Positions 1 through 7,556 of a DNA stretch of 53,257 bases are shown one piece after another. A model generated the notes under the pieces. That model made no database searches, was not told the origin of the DNA, and was given only the letters and a program-made list of their open reading frames with translations. The DNA is from JBFFXF01 sp041569895 (GTDB lineage: Bacteria; Planctomycetota; UBA8108; JACQVS01): the NCBI GenBank assembly GCA_041569895.1, contig JBFFXF010000008.1, positions 1-53,257 on the forward strand. Direction: 5' to 3'. Position 1 is the first letter of the stretch. Every line of letters starts with the position of its first letter. A program made the position numbers and the translations under genes.

Positions 1-120
1 CACGGTCCACGGTCACGGTCCACGGTCCACGGTTGCGTCATCTGCGTTCCTCAATCCCGAGCCGCTCCGGCACGGCACGGGCACGGGCACGGGAACGGGG
101 ACGGGAACGAAACCCGTCCC
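1..120. repeat. Short-period GC-rich repeat tract (CACGGTC and ACGGGN units)
   Basis: The first 34 bases are imperfect copies of CACGGTC, and about 69-112 is a run of hexamers of the type ACGGGC/ACGGGA. The same ACGGGN unit recurs in many intergenic gaps of this window. The tract abuts the end of the four-helix-bundle gene. It may continue beyond the left edge. No gene is visible in it. Confidence 0.85.
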
Positions 121-133
121 CCGAGCATCGAAG

Positions 134-460
134 TCAACGCGTCAGCTTCCAGAGCATCGCCTGGACGTGGTCAATCCGCCGCTGCGCTTCTGTGGTCTGT
201 CGCTCGGCGATATACCCCCACGCCATGGCGACCCGCAGAGCCGTCCGCACCTCCTCGGCGCTCCCCGAGGCGACCCGCCAGAGGTGAAGCCGATCCCCAC
301 CCGCGCGCCGATTCCCCTCGGCCAGGTTCAGCGCGATCGACGACGCCGCATCACGAATCTGAGTCGCCAGCCGCGAATCCCGCCGACGAACCGACGCGAC
401 GAGCGGACGCAACGAACGAACAGCAGCCAGTGCAATCTCGAGAGCTTCGAAGCGCTTCAT
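134..460 (-). CDS. Four-helix-bundle protein (23S rRNA intervening-sequence/Avd-like family)
   Basis: The 108-residue product begins MKRFEALEIAL and carries the family's typical stretch with SxALNLAEG (RDAASSIALNLAEGNRR), followed by two more predicted helices ending in QAMLWKLTR. The family (often annotated as S23 or 'four helix bundle protein') forms small all-helical bundles. Its molecular role is mostly unknown, and some members are accessory proteins of diversity-generating retroelements; no reverse transcriptase is visible here. The length is close to the usual 110-125 residues. It stands alone on the minus strand and is flanked on both sides by the same hexamer repeats (1-120 and 655-802), unlike its neighbours, which suggests it may have arrived as a unit with the repeats. 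Confidence 0.8.
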   Translation of the reverse strand: MKRFEALEIALAAVRSLRPLVASVRRRDSRLATQIRDAASSIALNLAEGNRRAGGDRLHLWRVASGSAEEVRTALRVAMAWGYIAERQTTEAQRRIDHVQAMLWKLTR

Positions 461-654
461 CAGACCTCCGATCGACAGAGAGAAAGAGTTCCGTGGCCGC
501 CGGCCCGAAGCGGCGGCGCTTTCTCTCGGCGCAACCGGAACGCAGGGCGTGTCAAGGGCGACAAAGTCGCCGAGCGAAGCGAGGGCACCCTTGACTCGAC
601 CGAGTACCGGTTACAGTCGACCGAGCGACGCCGCCGCCCCCCGCCGGTCTCAAA

Positions 655-802
655 GCCCCCGCATCGGCTCTGTCCTCTGGTCTCTGTCCTCTGGTCTCTG
701 TCTCGGATCTCTGTCTCGGTCATCGGTCTCGCACGGGCACGGGTACGGGCACGGGACCGGGACCGGGCACGGGACCGGGGACGGGCACGGGGACGGGAAC
801 GA
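655..802. repeat. Composite repeat: CTCTGTC-type units then ACGGGN units
   Basis: About 660-720 consists of variants of TCTGTCCTCTGGTC and TCTCGG. About 729-802 is a run of ACGGGC/ACGGGA/ACCGGG hexamers. This is the same order (CTCTG module, then ACGGG module) seen at 3690-3887 and 38300-38470. The rest of the 461-802 gap has no supported gene. Confidence 0.85.
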
Positions 803-1279
803 TCACTCCGGATGGTTGCCGCTGGCGCTGTCGCGGGCGAGTTTCCAGCGGTTGTCGGGGTAGCGGCGGAGGATCCAGAGGTACTTTCCCCTCACCGCGA
901 CGGGCTCGACGTCGGGCTGCGGTCGCCAGAGCGCGCGGGTGCGTCCTCGTGCCCAGGCCCAGTCGCCGGTGACGATCACCTCGTCGTGGATGAAGTTGAG
1001 CGCGACGACGCGCCTCTCCTCGAGGTCGGACAGCAGCGCGTCGCGCAGCTCCGACTTGCCGATGACGGCGGGCCGGCCGGGTGTGAGGGCGACGAAGTCG
1101 TCCGTCACGAACCGCACGATCCCATCGACGTCGCCCGCCACGAACGCTGCGGCGTACCCTCGCGTGAAGTCCTCGATCGCCGCCCGATCGCCGGGACGCT
1201 CGACCTGCCGGATCGGTCGCGGCATGACGCAGGCGGCGAGGCCGGTCGAGAGGATGATCACGGCGACGGCGCGACTCAT
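803..1279 (-). CDS. Putative lipoprotein with an NTF2-like (SnoaL/DUF4440) domain
   Basis: The 158-residue product starts MSRAVAVIILSTGLAACVMP, with a short hydrophobic segment and a lipobox-like LAAC, so it is probably a lipoprotein. Residues about 35-155 match the NTF2-like fold of SnoaL/DUF4440 proteins: IEDFTRGYAAAFVAGDVDGI, then VTDDFVALTPG, and a C-terminal YLWILRRYPDNRWKLARD strand pair. Such domains bind small molecules or act as small hydrolases/isomerases; the substrate cannot be told. I chose the ATG at 1279 because it gives a clean signal peptide and is preceded by GGAAGTGAG. It lies 5 bases after the HEAT-repeat gene, so it is probably the last gene of that operon. Confidence 0.75.
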   Translation of the reverse strand: MSRAVAVIILSTGLAACVMPRPIRQVERPGDRAAIEDFTRGYAAAFVAGDVDGIVRFVTDDFVALTPGRPAVIGKSELRDALLSDLEERRVVALNFIHDEVIVTGDWAWARGRTRALWRPQPDVEPVAVRGKYLWILRRYPDNRWKLARDSASGNHPE

Positions 1280-1284
1280 GGGGC

Positions 1285-2169
1285 TCACTTCCCCGCCGTG
1301 TCCGCGAGGCCGCGCTCCGCCGCCGCGGTGACGTGTGGCTCGCCGCGCTCGGCGGCGGTCTTCACGAGACGCTGCCAGATGCGCCTCGCCGCGGCGGTGT
1401 GATCGTCGGCGGCGAGGCGTCCGGCGAGCTCGAGGCACGCTCTCGTGGCCTGGATCCGCTCCCAGCCATCGCTCCGGTCGGCCGCACGGACCACGGCGGT
1501 CGCGCCGCGCTCGTCGCCGGTGCGCGCCAGCGCCCGCACGGCGGCGATACGGACCGCGGGATCCTCGTCGGACGCGGCCTCCTCGAGCAGCCCCGCCGCA
1601 TCCGCGTCCCGACACGCGCCGAGCGCGTTCGCGATCGCCACGCGGCCCGCGACGCCCACCTCGCTCCATGACCGGCGCAGGCGTCGCGCTGCCTCGCCAC
1701 CGATCGCGGCCAGCGCCATCGCGGCGTCGTCGCGCAGCGCATCGTCGGCGAGGAGCTTCCCGAGCGGCTCGACCGCGGACTCCCCGCCGACCAGTTGCAA
1801 CTCGCGCACGAGGAAGGCGCGCGCGTCCACCGGGAGCCGTGTCTCGTCGTTACCGAGTCGCGCCACGATCGCATCGGTGACCAGCCGGCGTCGCTCCTCG
1901 TTCCCGGGCTCGCCCGCGAGGAGCGTGACGCACCGCAGCGCGTAGCCCGGCCGGTAGTCCTTCTCGCCACCGCCCCACCCGTCACGGATCATGTCGATGA
2001 GAGCGAGCAGACTCGCGCGGCCGCCGTCGAGGATCGCCGTCGCGATGCGTCGCGCCTCTTCTCGCGGTGGCCCGGTGAGCTTGCTCTCGGCGCCCGGCAT
2101 GTCCGCGTCGGGAAGCTGCGCGATCAGCGCCGCGACGTCCGGGCTGTCCTTGGATTCACGCGTCTCCAC
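1285..2169 (-). CDS. HEAT-repeat protein
   Basis: The 294-residue product is built of helical pairs typical of HEAT repeats. Examples are LGKLLADDALRDDAAMALAA, LLEEAASDEDPAVRIAAVRA and the following RTGDERGATAVVRAA unit. No signal peptide or membrane segment is seen. Such proteins are scaffolds; no enzymatic motif is visible. The start is a GTG at 2169 with GGAG nine bases upstream. It lies 14 bases after the Gfo/Idh oxidoreductase gene and 5 bases before the NTF2-like gene, so the three probably form one minus-strand transcript. Its role in that operon is unknown. Confidence 0.75.
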   Translation of the reverse strand: METRESKDSPDVAALIAQLPDADMPGAESKLTGPPREEARRIATAILDGGRASLLALIDMIRDGWGGGEKDYRPGYALRCVTLLAGEPGNEERRRLVTDAIVARLGNDETRLPVDARAFLVRELQLVGGESAVEPLGKLLADDALRDDAAMALAAIGGEAARRLRRSWSEVGVAGRVAIANALGACRDADAAGLLEEAASDEDPAVRIAAVRALARTGDERGATAVVRAADRSDGWERIQATRACLELAGRLAADDHTAAARRIWQRLVKTAAERGEPHVTAAAERGLADTAGK

Positions 2170-2183
2170 GTCTTCCAGCTCCG

Positions 2184-3431
2184 TCAGAGTTGCCAGGGAG
2201 CCCGCATCGGCTGATCGACGAGGCGGTTCGCCTCCTCGTCGCCGATGATCTGCTCCTGCACCGGATCGAAGCGGATCGTGCGCCCGACCCGGATGGCGAT
2301 GTTCGCGAGGTGCAGGATCGTCGCCGTGCGGTGCGCCGCCTCCGCGTTGCCGCCCGCGGGCCGTCGCTGTCGCACCGCGTCCGGGAACGAAAGCGGCGGC
2401 TCGGGATCGGGCAGCTGGTCGAGCGCACGACGCTGGTCCTCGTCGAGGTCCTCCGGTCCGATCCCGCGTGGCTCGCGACGATCATACGGCGCGCCCCACT
2501 CGCCGCTGTCGAGCACGAGCGTGAACCCGTCGGCGTAGCGCAGCTCGACCCATCCCCACATGCCGCAGACCTCCGGGTGTGCCGGCGGCGCGTGCGCCTC
2601 GACCTCGACCGGCGCCGTGTCGTCCTTGCCCCAGACCCACGTCAGCGGATCGAGGTAGTGCTGGCCCATGTCGGCGAGCCCGCCGCCCTCGTAATCCCAG
2701 TAACCGCGATGCGAACCGCCGAATCGGTGCGGGTGGAACGGCTTCATCGGCGACGGCCCCTGGTACATGTCCCAGTCGAGCCAGTCGGGGATCGGACGCG
2801 GCCGCGTGTTGACGAGGCCGCTCCACTCCTTCGCCTTGAGCCCGCCGCGCTGGATCTGGACACCGGGGCATTCCTTCAGGAGCCCGCCCGTCATGATCTT
2901 CCGCGTCATCACGTTGCCCGGATCGCGGCTGCGGCGGAGACGACCGAAGGTCCCCACCTGGAAGATGCGACCGGTGCGCCTCTCGGCCTCGGCCACGGCG
3001 CGACCCTCGGCGATGAAGCGCGTCATCGGCTTCTCGCAGAGGACGTCCTTGCCGGCGTCCATCGCCGCGATGGAGATGAGGGCGTGCCAGTGCGGCGGCG
3101 TGGCGATGGCGACGATGTCGATGTCCTTGCGCTCGAGCACGTGGCGAAAGTCGGTGTACCTCGTCCGGTTGTCGACCTTCCCGACCCACTTGACGTCGCA
3201 CTCGGCGAGCTTGCGGACCTCGAGGCCCCAGTGGAGCATCTGACCGAACGTGCCGGGACCGCGCCCGCCGACACCGATGAGCGCGCCGCCGAACGTGTCG
3301 CTCGGCGCCGTGTGCTCGGGCCCGCCGAGGACGTGCCGCGGCACGACGGTGACGGTCGCGGCGGCGGAGGCCGCGGCGCCGAGAAAACGACGCCGGGTGA
3401 TCGTCGATCGATCTCGCTGTGTCGCGGACAT
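2184..3431 (-). CDS. Tat-exported Gfo/Idh/MocA-family oxidoreductase
   Basis: The product is about 415 residues. It opens with a twin-arginine signal (TRRRFLGAAASAAATV), so the folded enzyme is probably exported with its nucleotide bound. The Rossmann segment ALIGVGGRGPGTFG and the family's substrate-side motif DVLCEKPMT are clear, followed by FQVGTFGR and the long C-terminal sheet domain. Members are NAD(P)-dependent dehydrogenases of sugars or polyols. Exported members are very numerous in planctomycetes and related polymer degraders. I prefer the second methionine (MSATQRDRS) as start because it puts the twin arginine nearer the N terminus; the ATG at 3446 is the alternative. It is the first gene of the HEAT/NTF2-like operon. 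Confidence 0.85.
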   Translation of the reverse strand: MSATQRDRSTITRRRFLGAAASAAATVTVVPRHVLGGPEHTAPSDTFGGALIGVGGRGPGTFGQMLHWGLEVRKLAECDVKWVGKVDNRTRYTDFRHVLERKDIDIVAIATPPHWHALISIAAMDAGKDVLCEKPMTRFIAEGRAVAEAERRTGRIFQVGTFGRLRRSRDPGNVMTRKIMTGGLLKECPGVQIQRGGLKAKEWSGLVNTRPRPIPDWLDWDMYQGPSPMKPFHPHRFGGSHRGYWDYEGGGLADMGQHYLDPLTWVWGKDDTAPVEVEAHAPPAHPEVCGMWGWVELRYADGFTLVLDSGEWGAPYDRREPRGIGPEDLDEDQRRALDQLPDPEPPLSFPDAVRQRRPAGGNAEAAHRTATILHLANIAIRVGRTIRFDPVQEQIIGDEEANRLVDQPMRAPWQL

Positions 3432-3497
3432 CACGCGCGCCAGCATACGCCGTCCGCCGGGCGCGCGTCAACGATCGCAAGCGCGGATGACGCTCGA

Positions 3498-3887
3498 CAG
3501 GGACGGGAACGCAGATTACGCAGAGGGGAAGATCCGCAGATTACGCAGATGACGCAGATTGAGCCTCTTGGACTTCGGTCATCGGAATCGGACCTCGGCA
3601 TCGGCATCGGTATCGGCATCGGTATCGGACATCGGAATCGGATCTCGGAATCGGAATCGGAATCGGAATCGGAAATCCGAATCGGTACTCCGATCTCTGA
3701 TCTCTGACATCTGTCTCGGTCCTCTGCCTCCGTCCTCTGTCCTCGGACTCGGACTCGTCCTTTGACCCGGCACCCGGCCCCGACGGCGATCGTCTGCCTG
3801 TCGCCGGAAGCCTTCGGGAACGGGCACGGGCACGGGCACGGGTACGGGTACGGGTACGGGAACGGGAACGGGTACGGGTACGGGTGT
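3498..3887. repeat. Full composite intergenic repeat (four modules)
   Basis: From left to right: about 3498-3560, GGGAACGCAGATTACGCAGA-type 9-base units; about 3583-3690, GGAATC/GGTATC hexamers; about 3690-3755, CTCTGATCTCTG/CCTCTGTCC units; about 3815-3887, ACGGGC/ACGGGT/ACGGGA hexamers. The same order occurs at 38001-38470 and, inverted, at 41200-41470. The tract fills the space between the Gfo/Idh gene start and the end of the propeller gene. No gene is supported inside it. Confidence 0.9.
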
Positions 3888-3888
3888 G

Positions 3889-6441
3889 TTACCGACACAC
3901 CTCCACATCACACACCAGGCTCCGATCCACCGCCGTGCCGCACGCGGGGAACGGTGACGGCGGCGACTCGCCTCCCGTGAAGAGGTGGTTCAGCAGGTAG
4001 ACCGGGTCGGTGAGATTGAGCCGGCCGTCGTCGTTGACGTCGGTTGCCGCGGCGCAGCAGAGACGCTCGCCCTGGAACAGGCTGCCGAGACTGACGATGG
4101 CATCGCTGAGACCCACGGCGCCGGTGCAGTCGGCGTCGCCCCGGACGAAGAACTGGGCCGGCGACGCAGTCGGCGCGACCGACCCGATGATCTCGACCTC
4201 CGCGAGCGCGGGGGCCTGCGAGCCCTCGAAGAGACCCAGCATGCCGTCGACCGTCAGCTCCATCTCGTCGATGTAGAGTCCGTTCATCGGCAGCCTGGTG
4301 CCTCCCGGGACGATGTTCGAGTCGAACGACTCCTCGAAGACCTCTTGCCCGAGCACCGAACCCCGCACGGTGACGCCTCGAACCATCTGCGTGCGGTCGC
4401 CCGTGACGCCGAGACGGTCCGTCTTCGCGCCGTAGACGACCAGCTCGCGAACACTCACGGGCACACCCCAGCGAAACCTCAACGACGGTTTCTCGTCGCC
4501 GTCCGAGGCCGCCCATTCGGAGCGGAAGAAGTCCGTGCGGCGGTCGACCAGGAGCTCCGGACGGAATTCGTTGTCGCGAAGCGTCTTCACCGAGCTCGCC
4601 GTCACCACGGCGCTCGGCGCCACGTTGGTCAAGCGAGGCTCGTGCGGGACCGTCATCGTCGAGTGTCCGGCGTGGCACCCGACACAGCGCGCCGTCTCGC
4701 CGGCGCGGCCGAAGTTCTGGCCGGAGACGTGAAACACCTGTCCGTCGCGGCCGACGGCGATCGAGTCGTCCTTGCGCCGGAGGACCTCGAAGAGAGGCAC
4801 GCCGGCGGGGAGCTCGACCTCGACCTGGCCCGCCTGTGGAATCTCGACTCGCTTGATGAGGATCGGCTCGTCCGCCGCGGGAAAGCTCTGTCGCTGCGGC
4901 ATCATGTAGAACTCGATATCGAGGCTCTTGCCGATCGGCGGCGCGTTCGGGATCAGCTCGTCGACGCCGGCGTTGGCGAAGATGTTCTCGACGAGAAACA
5001 GGAACGTGCCGCCCTCCTCCCTTGCCTCCTCGACGGTGCGTGGCGTGACGTCACGCATTCGGGTCACGTTGGTGTCCGCGATCACCGGCGGAATCCGCCT
5101 CGACACGAGGGGCACGGCGTCGAGCTCGACGGTCTCGGCGCTGGTGTGGAGCCGCTCCAGGCGCCCGCTCCGGCGCTGCCTGAAGACGTCGACGCTTCCG
5201 GGTTCGCCCGCGGCGCCCTCGGACCCGGTGACCAGCAGTGTGCCATCGGGGAGCACGGCGACGCTCGAGTACCGGAAGCTCGCGCCCGGAGCCTCGCCGA
5301 ACTGCTGCGGGCCGCCGATGCCTCGCGAGAACGCGATGCCGCGAGGATATTCCCGCAGCCCGAAGTCGGCCGGCTCGCCGTAGACCGGCGCGTGCGTGAG
5401 GAAGAGCCCGACGGCCGTGCCGTCCCGCGAGAACGCCGGACGGTAGCCGTTGGTGGACTCGCGGTCGAGATGCACTCCGTTGAACATCTCGAGCCCCGTG
5501 CCGTCGGGGTTGATCGACGACAGAAACCAGGTGTTCACTCCCGTGAACTCTCCATCGGTGATGCCGCGGATGACATCGTTCGAGAAGCTGCTGGAGCTCG
5601 GCGCGTCGACCGTCTGGCGGTTCGGCCGCGGCGGATAGTAGACCGGCACGGTCGGAATCGGCACCGGGTTGTCCGGATCGCTTTCCGGGACGTCGGGGTC
5701 CTGCGTGTTTTCGGGCGCCGAGTCCGGAATCGAGCCGGGCGTATGCCACCAGCGCGAGTAGACGATCTTGCCGGTGAGCGGATCGACAGCCGGCGAGTCC
5801 GCCCCGAAGCGCTCGCTCGTTATGCGGTGCGTGTCGGTGCCATCCGTGTTGACGACGTAGAGGTTCGTCGCGCGCGAGCGCACGACCGGCGCCGAGCCCG
5901 GATAACGCGTCGAGACGAAGCAGATGCGCCCGTCGGGGAGGTAGCAGGGGTCGAGGTCGTCGTAGTGCGCGAACTCGCTCGCGAGGTCGCCGTAACGGGA
6001 CAGATCGTCCGCGGACACATCGCGATCGCTGTGCGTCACCTGTCGCAGCCCCTCGCCGTTGACATCGACCTCGTAGATGCGCCAGGCGTCGTCGCGCGGA
6101 GAGAAACCGGCGAAGACGACGCGCTTGCCATCGTATGAGACGTCGGGACCGAGGACGTCGGTCGGCGTGGCTTGCGTCGCGTCCGGCGCCGTCGCGTCCA
6201 CCAGGGTGCGGAGCGAGCCACCAGGCGCACGCACGACGAGTTTGCCGGAGACCGACGTGCTCACGACGGTGCGGCCTCGCTCCGACGGGGGCGCCGGTCG
6301 TGGGTCGCGGATGACGAAGGCAATCTCCGGAACGAGGCCTCCCTCCACGGTGTCCTGCGCCGAGGCGAACGGCGCGGCGAGGCACGATGCGACGACCAGG
6401 CATCCGACGGCACGGTGGGGCGAGAACGTGGCGGGGATCAC
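3889..6441 (-). CDS. Secreted TolB/PD40-type beta-propeller protein with one heme motif and dockerin-like tail
   Basis: The product is about 850 residues. The N-terminal half has WD40-like PD40 units of the TolB type (LGPDVSYDGKRVVFAGFSPR, LYVVNTDGTDTHRIT), which fold as a propeller. A single c-type heme motif CVGCH lies around two thirds of the way along, followed by a galactose-binding-like sheet region. The C terminus has two EF-hand-like dockerin units (RGDADCTGAVGLSDAIVSL; DVNDDGRLNLTDPVYLLNH) typical of planctomycete secreted proteins. I chose the GTG at 6441: it follows GGAGGGAG at a good spacing and leads straight into a signal peptide ending ASA-QD. The longer ATG reading from 6549 adds 36 unlikely residues. 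The overall function is unknown; it may be an exported redox or cell-surface protein. Confidence 0.8.
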   Translation of the reverse strand: MIPATFSPHRAVGCLVVASCLAAPFASAQDTVEGGLVPEIAFVIRDPRPAPPSERGRTVVSTSVSGKLVVRAPGGSLRTLVDATAPDATQATPTDVLGPDVSYDGKRVVFAGFSPRDDAWRIYEVDVNGEGLRQVTHSDRDVSADDLSRYGDLASEFAHYDDLDPCYLPDGRICFVSTRYPGSAPVVRSRATNLYVVNTDGTDTHRITSERFGADSPAVDPLTGKIVYSRWWHTPGSIPDSAPENTQDPDVPESDPDNPVPIPTVPVYYPPRPNRQTVDAPSSSSFSNDVIRGITDGEFTGVNTWFLSSINPDGTGLEMFNGVHLDRESTNGYRPAFSRDGTAVGLFLTHAPVYGEPADFGLREYPRGIAFSRGIGGPQQFGEAPGASFRYSSVAVLPDGTLLVTGSEGAAGEPGSVDVFRQRRSGRLERLHTSAETVELDAVPLVSRRIPPVIADTNVTRMRDVTPRTVEEAREEGGTFLFLVENIFANAGVDELIPNAPPIGKSLDIEFYMMPQRQSFPAADEPILIKRVEIPQAGQVEVELPAGVPLFEVLRRKDDSIAVGRDGQVFHVSGQNFGRAGETARCVGCHAGHSTMTVPHEPRLTNVAPSAVVTASSVKTLRDNEFRPELLVDRRTDFFRSEWAASDGDEKPSLRFRWGVPVSVRELVVYGAKTDRLGVTGDRTQMVRGVTVRGSVLGQEVFEESFDSNIVPGGTRLPMNGLYIDEMELTVDGMLGLFEGSQAPALAEVEIIGSVAPTASPAQFFVRGDADCTGAVGLSDAIVSLGSLFQGERLCCAAATDVNDDGRLNLTDPVYLLNHLFTGGESPPSPFPACGTAVDRSLVCDVEVCR

Positions 6442-6602
6442 GGCGAAGCTCCCTCCTTCCAGACCGGCTCGCGCGTGCGAGCGAGACCACATCACCATGA
6501 GGGAGCAGGAAGGTGACCTCACCGTAGACGACGCTGAGGTCTCGCGCAAGCTCTTCTTTTGGATCTTTTGAGACTGCGGTCATCGGAGATGAACCCCGGC
6601 CT

Positions 6603-6785
6603 CTGCAAAAACTCGTTCCCGTACCCGTTCCCGTTCCCGTGCCCGAGGGGTGGTTTGGTTTGACGTTTGAGTGTGATGCCGATGGCCGATTCCGATGTCC
6701 GATTCCGACTCCGATGACCGATACTACCGACTCCGATGACCGATACGGATGCCGATACCGATTCCGATTCGGACTCCGATTCGAG
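6603..6785. repeat. Hexamer repeats (TTCCCG and TCCGAT families)
   Basis: About 6605-6645 is a short CCCGTT/CCCGTA run. About 6672-6785 is a long run of CCGATT, CCGATG and CCGACT hexamers. Read on the minus strand this is the GGAATC module followed by the ACGGGN module, the usual order. The remaining parts of the 6442-6892 gap hold the leader of the propeller gene and a weak terminator, and no gene. Confidence 0.85.
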
Positions 6786-6801
6786 GACGTGCCGTGCGGT
6801 G

Positions 6802-6821
6802 AAAAGCTTGCGCGCTTTTTT
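6802..6821 (-). terminator. Possible intrinsic terminator after the lipoprotein gene
   Basis: AAAAGC at 6802-6807 pairs with GCTTTT at 6814-6819 across a six-base loop. It lies about 70 bases past the minus-strand lipoprotein stop. The U-rich part is inside the stem and no separate T-run follows, so the call is weak. Confidence 0.35.
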
Positions 6822-6892
6822 GAGGTGAGGGGCGGCGCGGCGAAACCCGGGGCGCTCTCGTGGGCGAGCACAGACAACGATGCCCGTGCGTG

Positions 6893-7481
6893 TCAGCGTT
6901 GATTCCAGGGCGCCCGCGCGAGGGCTTCCGCGTATCTCTCCCCGATGTTCTTCTCGATGTTCGCCAGGACTCGACGTTCCCGTCCGCGTTCTTGTTCCCG
7001 ACGCCGTCGCTCGTCCTCGGACAGGAACTTCTCGTTGATGAGCTCCTTGCCCTTGACGATCGCTAAACTGTCCACGAACGCGTTTCGGACCGAGTCCCAC
7101 TTGTGCGTCACGAGCAGCCGCTGAGCTCCGCCGTTCCAGTGGAAGACCATCAACTGAACACCGTCTCCGAACGGCTTGCCGAGCTTGTCTCTGAACGGCC
7201 CGTCGTACGTCGGTTCACCGAAGACCGCCACGAACGTCGTTGATGGATGTCCCCGCGGGAGGAAGGACACGCAGGCCCACTCCCGGCCGCGTGCTGCTGT
7301 CGACGCGATTCAGGAGTACCTTCTGAGAAGAGACGCCCGCCAGCTCGGTGTCGCGGGCTTCGTCTGGCCGAGGTGCCTTTGGGGCACTCGTGTCGCCATC
7401 GCCACAACCGGTGAGCGACATGGCGAGCGCGATGACCGACAGCCCGGGCCTGATAAGCGAACGTGGCTCCCTGAGCGACAT
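6893..7481 (-). pseudogene. Frameshifted lipoprotein of unknown function
   Basis: Two minus-strand reading frames together make one coherent protein. The first (from the ATG at 7481) starts MSLREPRSLIRP and has a lipoprotein signal with lipobox LTGC followed by GDGD. It runs on to LLNRVDSSTR before ending nearby at 7215. The second frame picks up at about 7270-7300 as GREWACVSFLPRGHPSTTF and continues through FVAVFGEPTYDG to an acidic/basic coiled-coil-like end (EDERRRREQERGRE) at 6893. A one-base indel in the GC-rich run near 7280-7295 would join them. It may be a real mutation or a sequence error. Alternatively the second part could start at a GTG at 7270. I recognise no family. Confidence 0.5.
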
Positions 7482-7556
7482 CTCGAAAGCGAGGATATGC
7501 CGCTGGACGGCACGCGTCAACAAAAGGGCGCAATCCGCGATTGCGAGCGCGAATCG

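Noticed and set aside
3431..3911. Open frames made of PYPYPFPF, SDSDSD or VPVPVP repeats
   Set aside because: They translate the hexamer repeats, which lack stop codons, and have no start context or family. The same holds for frames at 549-863, 40099-41382 and 52241-52495.
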